Assembly (NCBI GenBank): GCA_001969505.1
Contig: LSSK01000016.1
Location: 1-64,000 of the forward strand
DNA from: Zancudomyces culisetae
Taxonomy: Eukaryota > Kickxellomycota > Harpellomycetes > Harpellales > Legeriomycetaceae
Direction: 5' to 3'
Length of the DNA stretch: 64,000 bases
The notes beneath the pieces are model-generated. The model was not told the origin of the DNA. It saw only the letters and a list, made by a program, of their open reading frames with translations, and searched no databases. This document shows, one piece after another, positions 35,101-45,714 of the stretch. The position numbers and the translations under genes are program-made. Each line of letters starts with the position of its first letter. Positions within the stretch are counted from its first letter, which is position 1.

Positions 35101-35137
35101 AGAGAAAGGAATTTCGAGCATTAAAGACATAAGAAAA
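32121..35137. other. Intergenic between SDH1 and TIF35 (divergent promoters)
   Basis: About 3 kb of AT-rich sequence between divergent genes. Frames of 68-87 codons (for example 33749-34012) have no ATG or no recognisable content. A small tandem array of aaacctcc lies at about 33412-33440. I see no RNA gene. Confidence 0.55.
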
Positions 35138-35995
35138 ATGGTTAATACAAGTTGGGCTGATGATCAATCTGAGGAGGTGCTAAATGTGCCTATGGTTGTT
35201 TCCGATCAAGATGGAGTCAAAGTTATTGTTGAATACAAGATTAACGATGATGGAAGAAAAGTAAAAATAACTAGAAAAATCAAAACAAAGACTGTTCAAG
35301 AAAAGGTCAACAAATCGGTTGCTGAACGAAAGAAATGGGCTAAATTTGGAGAAGAGAAGGACCAGCCAGCAGGCCCCAATTCCTCCACAGCCTCAGTGAC
35401 AGAGCAAGTATTTTTGAAGCTCTCTCAATGGGGTGAAGAAAAAGCTGAAGAAGAGGATGCCAGTCTTAAAGAATCCTTGGCAAGCCGACAGATTTTGTGT
35501 AGATTGTGTCAAGGAAATCACTTTACTGCCAAGTGTCCTTACAAGGACAAGTTGGGAACTATCCAAGAAATTACTGCAGCAGCTCAGTTACCTGCTAAAG
35601 ATGGTTCTGCAGCCTCAGCCGCGACATCTCCAATGATGCCCGGTGTTGGTGGTGAGAAGAAAAGGGCATATATTCCTCCTCATCTTCGTGACGGCGGTTC
35701 TAAACTCAAATCTCCAGAGCCATCCAGAGGAGGAAGGGACGAATACCCAACAATTAGGCTTACCAATTTATCAGAGGATACTAAAGAGCCCGACGTTCAA
35801 GCACTATGCAGACCATTCGGTCCATTGGCTCGTGTATTTTTGGCCAAACACTACCAAACTGGCGTTTGTAAAGGTTATGCGTTTGTAAGTTACTACAGCT
35901 CTGAGAATGCTGAGGCTGCAATCAAAAAACTCAACGGTTACGGATACGATAGTCTTATCCTTGGTGCTGAATGGAGTAGCTCCGATAAGAAATAA
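35138..35995 (+). CDS. TIF35: Translation initiation factor eIF3 subunit g
   Basis: This intronless gene encodes 285 residues. Residues 1-120 form the eIF3g N-terminal region that binds eIF3i. A zinc knuckle follows: C121-x2-C124-x3-H128-x4-C133. A Pro/Lys linker leads to a C-terminal RRM (about 204-283) with RNP2 IRLTNL and RNP1 KGYAFVSY. The protein is part of the eIF3 complex and helps scanning and reinitiation on the 40S ribosome. The length is normal for the family. A purine-rich leader precedes the ATG. Confidence 0.97.
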   Translation: MVNTSWADDQSEEVLNVPMVVSDQDGVKVIVEYKINDDGRKVKITRKIKTKTVQEKVNKSVAERKKWAKFGEEKDQPAGPNSSTASVTEQVFLKLSQWGEEKAEEEDASLKESLASRQILCRLCQGNHFTAKCPYKDKLGTIQEITAAAQLPAKDGSAASAATSPMMPGVGGEKKRAYIPPHLRDGGSKLKSPEPSRGGRDEYPTIRLTNLSEDTKEPDVQALCRPFGPLARVFLAKHYQTGVCKGYAFVSYYSSENAEAAIKKLNGYGYDSLILGAEWSSSDKK

Positions 35996-36922
35996 AAACT
36001 ATCATATAGTACCTTGTCTTATTTTTTTCCCCGTTATTTTCTATTTTGCCAAACCTGTCTCTATTCCATGTTTTATATTTATAACATTATCTTCATCACT
36101 TTAACTTTTATCCTTTTTTTACTCTCTAAAATAAAGTATTACTTAGACTAGTAAACAGGAGAATCTAAGATGTTATACAACATCTAGTCATATTGGCTTT
36201 TTATTTTTTTAGGCTCTTTTTTTTTTGGTTGTTAATGTATAGGAGCCACAAAGAGAGTATACTAGCTCAAAAACCTTAAAACTCGTTTACAAGGAAAATC
36301 AAAAATTACAACCTTGAAAAATTGCTGATAAACAAAGAGGAGCTTATGTGTACTTTCATGTTAGTATTTGTACTTTGCCCCCACTACCCGCTATCTACTA
36401 TTTCTTATGATGGTATTGGTATAGCCTCCTCATAGTTATTTCTGCTGGGATATCCTTGCTATGGTTGTTGTTTGTGATACGGGAATCCTACTTTAAAAGA
36501 ACACCTAACTATGCCCACAAAAATATACTACATATGATATCTGTTTTTACAACAATCTCCATTTTTTCTATATTTTTTGCTCTTTCTCATGTCACACATA
36601 GTTATGATAAAGTTGTCCATTCCCATGAAAATACTAGCCTTTAAGGAATTCTGAGCAATCGGAAAAAATTCATAGGCGAATTAATACAAAATGGCATTAA
36701 CGTAATTTTCTGCAATAGCACAAGAGAATGCAAGAATCTCCCTGTCTTAATTTTAAATACGGACAGACGATTGGTTAACGTGCGGAGCTGTTGTGAAAGT
36801 ATTTCTATTTTAAGGTTGTGTTATTCAAAGAAAAGAAAGAAAAAAGTACACTTGACCACAACACTTGTTTCATTTTTACCGCATTGCATTATTAGTGACA
36901 TTCTGTATAAATAGTATACAAA
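35996..36922. other. Intergenic between TIF35 and RNF121-like gene
   Basis: AT-rich stretch with a 62-codon hydrophobic frame at 36456-36644 that starts at TTG and matches nothing known to me. TATAAATAG lies at 36906-36914, just before the next gene. Confidence 0.55.
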
Positions 36923-39323
36923 ATGGATATCGGTTCGGTGCAACTTGTACAAAGCAATGTTTATACGAATTCGCAAGACGGGATGAGTCAAAGTGAAAGC
37001 CTGAAAATGTAAGCAATATCACATATACCTGCATTAATATTTATTCTACATAATGTTCGGCAACGCCCATTATCCTTGATTCAGCTTGGTCAATATTTTT
37101 AAAAACTGTCGTTATGGCTGGTGCAGGCAGTAGTAATAATCATAAACAGAATTTCAAGCGCAACTAATTTGGATTTGAAATGAATATTTCTAATATTCCG
37201 TTTTTTATTATATTCTCGTGTTTTATTTTATAACCATAAGAAGTACTATGGTACTAGGGTCGAGGGATTCCAAAATCCAGCTGGGATAAATTTTTCTCTC
37301 CAGCTAGGTAAAAATTTTACTGACGAATGCGTTGTACTAATACTCACATACTTGAAATGAAAAAGAAGTGTTGCATATTTAATCTATTTATCGAAAAGCG
37401 TACATATTGGATAGGTGAAGAAATCCGTCATTTTATTGTTTTTATATTGATCGTTGGATCCGTGCTACTATCACCGAGCTTGATCCAGTTCTGGAAGAGA
37501 AAGCATAATTCGTCTTACCAAATTGTCAATTTGCTTGTTATGTGGTACGCCTTTTTTTGTATATATCTTCTTAATGATTTATGCTTTTTTATAGATATTA
37601 GATTTGTTTAAGAATTGTGATATCAACAACATACGTATATCTTGTATTCGCCTTGAGAATAACTGTACCTAATCCAAATGACTGGAATATCATAGGTTAT
37701 TTCCACTATCTGTCGCGATTAGTGCGGGGTTTTATCGGTTTATTTTAACTCTAGTTGCATTTACTGGCGTAAATGTTATGGGTAATTTTCTATTCTCTAC
37801 CAATGTATTAACTCGTATACATAATACATAATACATAATACATAATACATAATACACTTTGAATACATATAATCATCTTGATGTATATTTCTATACTTAT
37901 TGTTATAGTTTTTTATAAGGCATCAAGAAAACCTCTGAGTCCTGAAACACCAAGGTATATATTTGCTCAAGCCAAGTCGTATCCACATATTCCTCCCCAA
38001 GGGATATGAATTTGTGGGAGTAACAATACTAGAATCTAAAATTGTAAAAATTTACACTATTTCTTATAGACTAATCTACAAGTGGTTCTCGTTTGTGAAT
38101 TCAGTATCATATGTGGGCACAATCTTGGGGTTGGTCCTGTTTTTGGTCATTTTCTTTACCCCATTAGGAATTAGCCCACTTTTGATCGATATAATTGAGG
38201 GAGTCATGTTGATACTATTTTACGGTGTATACTTTGGGTAAATCATTTCACATACCACAAGCATGCTAACTATTGATGCTACTGTTTATATTCGTGTATT
38301 TTATTTTATATATAAGGGAAACATATTCACTAACTAAGAGCCCTTTACCCAACATTCAGAATTCTCAACCAAGACCTTGTCACCATTTGTGTAGAGAAAA
38401 TGAGCTCAACTATTGGGGTAAGTACGCTATTTTATAATCTACATCATAATTATTCTTGATTTAATTAACCCAACTCCTATATTGCCAAAAAACATTGTTA
38501 TAGTACTATACTGAGGCAGGATTACCAAACAAGACTTTACCAAAAGACGTATGCGCAATATGCGGTGCAATGGTTTCGCTCGATAAAGATCATGGGGGTC
38601 TACTATCTTCGGGTGCCAATGAGAATAGAAAAGTAATTGATGAGAGCAGTATCTTTTTAAATTGTAACCACCAATTCCACTACAGCTGTATACGGGGCTG
38701 GTGTTTGGTAGGAAAACGTGATATTTGTCCCTACTGGTAACTTTTTTTTCTTTACAACTAATTCTTTTCCTTTGTACTTTTATACTCGTCAATATGTCAT
38801 TTAAGTATATACGATTAGTTATATGTCTTCCTCATTATATCATATTTATGTTTCAACCATATATTTTCGAATAGCCATGAAAAAGTCGATCTAAAATTCC
38901 TGCTAGATAACTTGTAAGAATTTTTTTTTTGCGAACCTGCCACGCATATCTTTTGTCCTTCCTTTTAACTTTTATTTTTTTCCCATATATACAATTAAAA
39001 CAAATCCAGACAATGTACTTAGAGAATATGCTAAAATATTTTCAAAAATAGATGGGATAGATCTCAAACTACATACCTGACCATTTTGGATTATTTTAGG
39101 TATATTATAGCTTGGCAGCCGGTAAGATTTGTAGTTTTTTTATGACGATTATCTCTGGCAGTTAGAGACTGTTTATCTGGAATGACGGTGATACGAAGTT
39201 CTATTTTTCACCAAATAACTCTAACCTTTGTTCTTTTTGATGTTCTTGATTGAATGTACGAAAATATAGATCACTCTAATGCTCACATCGTTTCTTATAC
39301 CCTTTCTTGGCCTGGAAAAGTAG
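36923..39323 (+). CDS. RNF121/RNF175-type multipass RING protein, 11 exons
   Basis: CDS = 36923-37008, 37258-37307, 37415-37544, 37696-37781, 37909-37954, 38070-38237, 38360-38417, 38504-38736, 38875-38913, 39052-39121, 39270-39323; 339 residues (human RNF121 has 327). All phases agree and there is no internal stop. Conserved blocks fall in order: IVFILIVGSVLL, SYQIVNLLVMW, FRFILTL-like helix, KASRKPLSPETPR, RLIYKWFSFVNSVSY, ILFYGVYFGIL, KMSSTIGYYTEAGLP. Then comes the RING: CAIC, NCNHQFHYSC, IRGWC, CPYCHEKVDL, with the last zinc Cys codon split by an intron. The end is WDRSQTTYLTILDYFRYIIAW, then a short helix and LGLEK. Animal members are ER/Golgi membrane E3 ligases in quality control. Baker's yeast lacks one. 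The first exon is the least certain. Confidence 0.9.
37817..37855. repeat. 8-bp tandem repeat in an intron
   Basis: Nearly five copies of atacataa lie within the fourth intron (37782-37908) of the RNF121-like gene. Confidence 0.9.
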
Positions 39324-39606
39324 TTTTGTATTAAGTTAGCCTCCTTTTTTTTCTCGTAACAGTTTAGTTAGACACACAATTTGTTTTATTCATTCGATAT
39401 TTTTTTACCATTTGGGTTCAAACTATTCGAATATCTAATATGAGCTCATTACATTACAACCAAAGAATTAACTGTTGGTTAATGGTATACCTGTTATAAC
39501 AATGGTAATAACAATAGCTAAATAAACTTGATTAAAACAAAAAAAAAGTTGTTTTCCCGCCCTCACTGCTTTCATTTTGGAAACCAGGGTTCTCAGATAC
39601 CCTTTA

Positions 39607-42600
39607 TCAGGTGCGATATATTCCACTGTTAGAAGCAAATCTCGATGGACGAACATCAAACGAGTGGCATGTACCAATACCATTTGTTTTGTATTTATTA
39701 TCCTTTGCAGAAAACGATCCATGAAAGCCAAAGCTGTTTTCAAAAGAATACGCATTATCCACTCTGCTTATAAAAGATCCACCACCACTCTGAGACAGTC
39801 TGCTTGCGTTATTTATTCGGCTAATTTTTGCCGCATCCTTATGTAGCGCTGTAGGAATGATACTAGGACTTTTTGTGACTGCCAAATGACCTGTCATGTT
39901 TGCCTGAATAGCAATCATTTTATTACGTGACTTGGAACTATCCACTTTACGTATTAAGGTATCTTTTCCAGGTGAGAATGGCCCAACTTCCATCAAGGAG
40001 CTATCAAAGCTATTATGATATCCCAAATCATTATTTACTACTGATCTCATCAATGGGTTGTTTGAAAATGGCGTAGATCTGTTGCTGTTTGTTTCTGGAA
40101 TATAATCGGCAATATACTTTGGTCTTTCGAGATAGCCTGCTCTTTCCCTTTCCATCTCGTGGCTTTTGTAAACAATCGCACTTTTGTTGTGTAAATAATC
40201 ACCGCAGCTTTGTGGGCGAGTTCCCCTTAAATTAATGAGGTCTCTTTGACTCGCAAAGCTGCTGTTGGGGGACATTTCGTGATAAACGCCATCTCTTTCT
40301 ATTTCTAATGTTTTTAGTGTATTTTTAGTTTGTTTTTACGCCTTTGAATTGACTTATATATGATGTAGCTATTATCAAAAGACAGCTACGCTTACCTCCC
40401 AACCTGGGGTTCGTTTGTACTATGTCGTAATATTTTTCAAACCTTTTTCCTCCAAGTACTGGCAAATACTCCGACTCATCCGTGAGTGTATGCAACGGAT
40501 TCTTATCTTTTTTAAGCTGCATGGATAGTGGGCTCGCGTTATAAATTCTTCCATTAGCTATTGAGCCAGCTAGTCCACTTGTTCTCATTTTACCCTTATA
40601 CGAAAAGCTACTTTGAGGGTTTTTGATACTGGGCAATAATTTGTATTGTGAATCTGTCCCGTACATATCGGTATCTATACTATTTAGTAAAGATCCAGTT
40701 ATTACCATGCTTTGGACAGACCTTTGTGGGTTGGTCGCTACCATATTAATACTCCTATTCTTTTGTCTGAATTCTGTGGACGAAAATGGATCAAATTCAG
40801 ATGAGTTTGTACTAGATGGAGCTTTAAACCTTCGAGTGTGTCTAGAAGCCATATGGTTTTTAGTTTCCTCTCTATGGCTGCCTGTACCTGAACACTCGAA
40901 ATCTGTACCATTTCTACCGTTTAGTTTCAAAAAGCTAAAATTTTTCCCTTTGAACTCATTTTGTAATGCTGTGAGCTTGGTAATGTTGTATTGAGCATTA
41001 TGGTTGAAGGCCGTTGTATTATTGCCATCAGCTTCCACATCTGTACTAGTTTTGTCGCCATCACTACTCCCATTGCTACTTCCATTACCACCATTACCAC
41101 TACTACTACTGGTGCCGTTGCTACTACTACCACTAAACTTACTGCTATCATTACTTTGTGTACTGCCATTCGAACTCAGCGATTTGCTTTTTGTTAACCA
41201 TTTTTGATAAGTATCCAGACTTTCATTTTTTATTAATCTGGGGCTCTGGTTGGGTACCACTAATTCACTCTTTGAGCCTTGTTTTACATCAAAATCCATT
41301 GTAAATTCTTCAAAACCAATAACTGGTGTGTTATTTCTATTATTATTGTCCAGGCTTCTGAGAGATCTAGCAATAACACGACCATCTATTGATTCTCTAC
41401 TTGCTGTTTTTCCGTATTCGTACATTCTGATGGAGCGTATTTCTGAAGCTGAATTATCAATGCTTTTATTTATATTACTAAGATTATCTGTGCAGTTGGT
41501 TGTCTCGTATCCATCTAACATATCGCTAAAATATGTATTTGGTATAATAGCTGGGACGCTGGATAATCCCTTTTTATTGAGAACAGTCTGGTTGTGTTCT
41601 GTATTATCCAAACCCTCCTTGAGCAAATGATGCTCGAAATTTACTTCGGCACCATCATTCAGTGTTCCATCAGCCGAGTTGCTTTTTGCTGACGTAAACG
41701 ACAGGGGTAGTGATGATGTTGTGTTGTTATAAAACTTTTTTGAATATTTGTTGGTATCTTCTATTAAACTAACACCAATATCCCTTGTCTTACCCTCCCT
41801 AACCTTGCTTTTTTTATTATTCTTGGACTTAGTCTTAGCCCTACTATCGGTTGCTATGGGCTCTAAGCAAGTACTGTTAAGAGCGTTTGTCTTTTTACCG
41901 AATGTGGTGTTGTTCAAAGCTCTGCTTTTACGTCCAAGTTTACACCTGATGCTTGTCTCTTCGTTTCTGGCCGAGTTGTATCTAGTTAATGGATCTGGTT
42001 TTATAGACGTATTTTTAGTTTCGGTGCTACTTTTTCGGCTTTGTAGACTTGAGTGATACTGTTCCTTTATGTTTCTCTTCTTTTTTTCTTTTTTTTTAGT
42101 TTTATCTTTGGTTTTGGATCTGTCCTTGTTCCTAGCGCCAACTTTGGTGGTAGTGGTGTAATCGCCATACACCTGTTGTTTTTTTTTGTGCCGAAAACTA
42201 ATATCACTCGAATTTTTGCAATGTGTCTCAACCTGCTCGCCAATCGACTCTTTGCTTGACCACTGGCTACCATAGCAATAGCTCCCCATCATTTTATCCA
42301 TATCGAGAAAAGGTGAAAGTGGCTCACTTCTAGCCTTGATGAATGGGCTGTTTCTGATCTTGCTGTGGATAAAGGAGTCGCTATCAGCTTTGATTATTGG
42401 TGACTGTGGAGAACGACTCTGTTGGAATGATGAAAACTTTTGTGCCTTAATGCTTTGGTTGTGTGGATAGAACAGTTCAGAATTCGCGTGAATATTATTC
42501 AATTCAAACTCCAACTGGAGCTTTTTTTTTTTTGCAGCATCTTTACCCTTGTTGGTTATTCCTAACCCAATTCCATCAAATTCTGGGCTTGATTTTGCTC

Positions 42601-43193
42601 TTAGTGGACTACTCATGTAGGGTTTCTTTGCATACTTGATACTGTTCTTGTAGTTCATATCAGAAATAGATACATCAATAATTTCTGAAAACTCCTTAAC
42701 AAGATCAAAGCTCGAAAACTTGTTTCCGGTATTTAGTATCAGACTCCCAGTCGACTTTTTTGCTATATGTGAACTTGGTAGCCTCTCGTTTGTTACCCAT
42801 TCAGAAGAAGTGTTATATCCGGGGGCTTCATTGGATTCAAAATCCAAACCGTTTGCCAGTTCTTTAAAGTACTGTTCGGGTGACATTTTTCTTGGATACT
42901 CATTTTTTGCTTCTGATATCTTTTTGTTATTTTTCCAGCCCTCTACATACGATAAACAGCATGCGTTAAATGTAGTGACGCGTACAAAATAATGGTATAG
43001 ATGTATATTTTAACTTACTTTGAATAACCCGCTTTGATAACAGAAAACGTGTTTTAAAAAACTTTTTGAGATTATTGTCGCTAGTTCTGAAAATGCTGGT
43101 ATCAAGACTGGACAGCGAACAATCAGATCTTTCATAGTAGGTTTTTTCTTTTCTTTTTTTAAACACCCTTTTTAGTAGTTTTGCGAAACCCAT
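39607..43193 (-). CDS. Unrecognised Ser/Asn/Lys-rich protein, three exons
   Basis: CDS = complement(39607-40304, 40396-42942, 43019-43193), 1139 residues. Introns are 76 nt (GTAAGT ... GTAG) and 91 nt (GTAAGC ... TTAG), with matching phases. The protein starts MGFAKLLKRVFKKRKEK, a basic amphipathic start. Most of it is polar and likely disordered, with SP and NSPFIKARSEPLSP-type Ser-Pro sites, a Lys-rich block near residue 330 and a Ser/Gly/Asn tract. The best ordered pieces are MSPEQYFKELANGL, a segment around EYLPVLGGKRFEKYYD next to the second splice junction, and a C terminus with SFGFHGSFSAKD. There is no membrane segment. Multiple Ser-Pro sites suggest regulation by proline-directed kinases, which is inference. 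I do not recognise the family. Confidence 0.8.
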
Positions 43194-44817
43194 CTTAAAA
43201 TCCTATGATGCTTTGTTAAAGTAGATATATTACTAAAAATTATAAATTATAAAAACAAATGTTATCATATATGTATTGTGAAGATGAATGATGTGGGTGG
43301 AGGATGAGGCAGATGAAATAAACACCGGAATGGTACATAAATATATATCTTCTACAGGCGTAATTGCGAGAAGCAATGGAAAGTGTCTTTGTAGTTTATA
43401 AAGATGTTTAATACATTTATGGTTCTTTGAGGCCTTATAATAGCTATAACAGAGATTGATACAAAGTATTGATTAAATATAAACTCGTCTGTTAATATTC
43501 CCAGTTAAAATTAAATAACGCTGAACAAATACATCTGCGTTTGTAATAATAAAAAAAGATGTAGTTGAAAATATTGAGCGTATAACAACTAGCGTACTAA
43601 AAGTCAAAAACATGTTTGTCAGTTATTTTTTTAAATAATTATGTGTATAAAATCAACCTTTGAGTGATAAAAAAAGGGTATTGGCCATTGCGAATAAATG
43701 TTATTGACGTTGAGGCTGTGACTAGGTAATATTCCTTTAATTTCACGGAAATAGTGACTAAACGAGCGATAGGGCACCACTACTCTATCAATAACCAACT
43801 GCCTCTTGCAATGAATAAAGAAAGCATAACTGATATCCAAATACTCCCAAAGTTAATTTTAAATTAGTGTGAGAATATTCTACCGCAACTGATACTTGTA
43901 ATGTGGCCCATATACACGAAGTTTCAGTTGGGGGAAGGTATTCTTGTTAGCTACAAAGGAAAAAAGAGCTAAAAGAAAAGCGTGGTGATACGTTAGAGGG
44001 GGGCGGGGGAGGGGAAGTAGTTGTGGAGGAAAAGGAGATGGCCAAAACGACCAACCCGTCTTGTATGATAGACAAGCTTCTTTTCATCTCAAATTATTTT
44101 GTGGTCAACGACGGTGTAAGTATATACTTATAGCCATTCAAATTCATAATAATATCCAAAAACATAATGATTAATTAAAAAAAAACAAAATGAAAAAAAA
44201 TAGCTCTGCTATTTGAACTACACAAGGTTAGAAATAACCAAAATACGGTGTAGTGGTGAAAAGGGTAAGAGGAATGAAAGTGCATACGCAGTATGGATTT
44301 CATTCCCATTGAAGGTTCAAATTTGCGGAAATCAAAACATAACCTGATGTTCATAAAATAATTGTCCAAAAAAAGTTAGAAAGAATGGCTTCAAAATCAG
44401 CATCAAGCTAATATTGTGCGATTCTTGGGATAGGTTTCGTTCTCATAAAAGATAAAGTTTGTGGCAGTTCGCAGAAAAAAAAGTATGTGATGAACATTTG
44501 GCATCCACAGTTCATGAATTCCTCCGACATGGTTTATTCAAAGTTCGTAGAAGTTGCACGGCAAAATACGTCGAGTGAAGATAGTTATAAACATCTGGTG
44601 ATATGTAAATGAGCAAAATAGCCACGCTTTCAAAGAGTAGCCAGATTTCATTCATTTGTATGCTATAAGATGCTTATAACAATTTTCACTCGATATCAGG
44701 ACAAGAGGTCAGAGAAAAAGCAGAACAGAGGATAAATAATTGCTGCATAAAATACATTGGGGTTCAGATGAGTGATGAAAGAATGAGTGGTGGTGGGGCT
44801 ATTGATTTGTCAATTGC
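43194..44817. other. Intergenic upstream of the three-exon gene
   Basis: AT-rich stretch of 1.6 kb with only short frames. It is the 5' flank of the gene starting at 43193. Its notable element is a G-rich tract at 43998-44014 (see separate entry). Confidence 0.55.
43998..44014 (+). other. G-rich tract with STRE-like AGGGG
   Basis: Runs of six, five and four G, each separated by one base, stand out in very AT-rich sequence about 800 bp upstream of the three-exon gene. AGGGG is the core of the yeast stress-response element; three G runs (four if the longest is split) could also fold into a quadruplex. Function is inference. Confidence 0.4.
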
Positions 44818-45714
44818 TTATAGTGATTTGTGTGATAATGTCGAGTTTGCTACTTTTCGCTGAAGTTGAGTAAGCCAGTTAACCAACCTGAGTGACAACG
44901 GAAGTAGGGGGAAGAATGCAATACCAACAACAACTGATGTAATTGAAATTGTGAAGCATATTGTTGCAATGGGCATATTTATAAGAGAATATAGTTGAGT
45001 TTTCAAAGAATATCCGTCCAAAATCTGCTTGGAAATCTTCTTGTGAAGCGAGGCTTTGGTTGAACTAGGCAAGATATTCTCAGGAAGCATGCGGTCCACA
45101 CGACCACCAGGAGTACATTGCTTGCAGGCTTCTGTTGTTGTTGCTGTGAGTGAATCGAATAGATTGAGAGTGAAGCTTCCAAAAGATCTTGAGACAACTG
45201 AGGAGGCCCAAAGAAGCGATAAACCCACAGGGTAGACGATCAGTGCGCACACACCGGTTAAAGTAAGCGATAATGTCATGCAGAAGGAAAGCATTGCAAT
45301 CATGTTCTCGATAATCTGGAAAAAAACCATTTTCCAGGCTTGTTTATCTGAAACTGGTCCCCAGTACTCGGATTTATTGCTGCAATCAACACACACTGTG
45401 GATGGGATGGGCAAAAACATTGGTTTTGGCTCAACATAGCTTGGAGGTCTGAGTTGCAGAGAAAAGTCGACACAAACGTGCTCTGTAGCGGGTTTTTGCT
45501 CAATAGCCTTCTTTGCATCGGAAGTTCTCAATGCTGCCGGAACAAGGTTATATGGGGGCAGATCGTCGCCATGTTCAGCACTGACATTAGCTTCTGGGAA
45601 GACTACGTCGTCAATGACTTTTGCGTCCTCAGGAAAAGCTATTTGCTTTTTTTCGTCAAACGCTGTGGGGGTGAAATCCAAATTCACTTCTCTCAATATT
45701 GTAGTTTGCATCAT
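44818..45714 (-). CDS. Unrecognised membrane protein with PPxY-type motifs
   Basis: The single frame encodes 298 residues. The N-terminal 120 residues are polar and carry LPPY (near residue 51) and PPSY (near 90); the second fits the PPxY consensus bound by WW domains of Nedd4/Rsp5 ubiquitin ligases. A C-x-x-C pair (VCVDCSN) follows. Two hydrophobic hairpins come next (about 128-180 and 243-283), separated by a loop with another CxxC (CKQC). The hairpin layout loosely resembles bacterial putative-sensor domains and some fungal membrane proteins, but I cannot assign a family. It may be a membrane protein or adaptor handled by ubiquitination; this is inference. Confidence 0.75.
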   Translation of the reverse strand: MMQTTILREVNLDFTPTAFDEKKQIAFPEDAKVIDDVVFPEANVSAEHGDDLPPYNLVPAALRTSDAKKAIEQKPATEHVCVDFSLQLRPPSYVEPKPMFLPIPSTVCVDCSNKSEYWGPVSDKQAWKMVFFQIIENMIAMLSFCMTLSLTLTGVCALIVYPVGLSLLWASSVVSRSFGSFTLNLFDSLTATTTEACKQCTPGGRVDRMLPENILPSSTKASLHKKISKQILDGYSLKTQLYSLINMPIATICFTISITSVVVGIAFFPLLPLSLRLVNWLTQLQRKVANSTLSHKSL

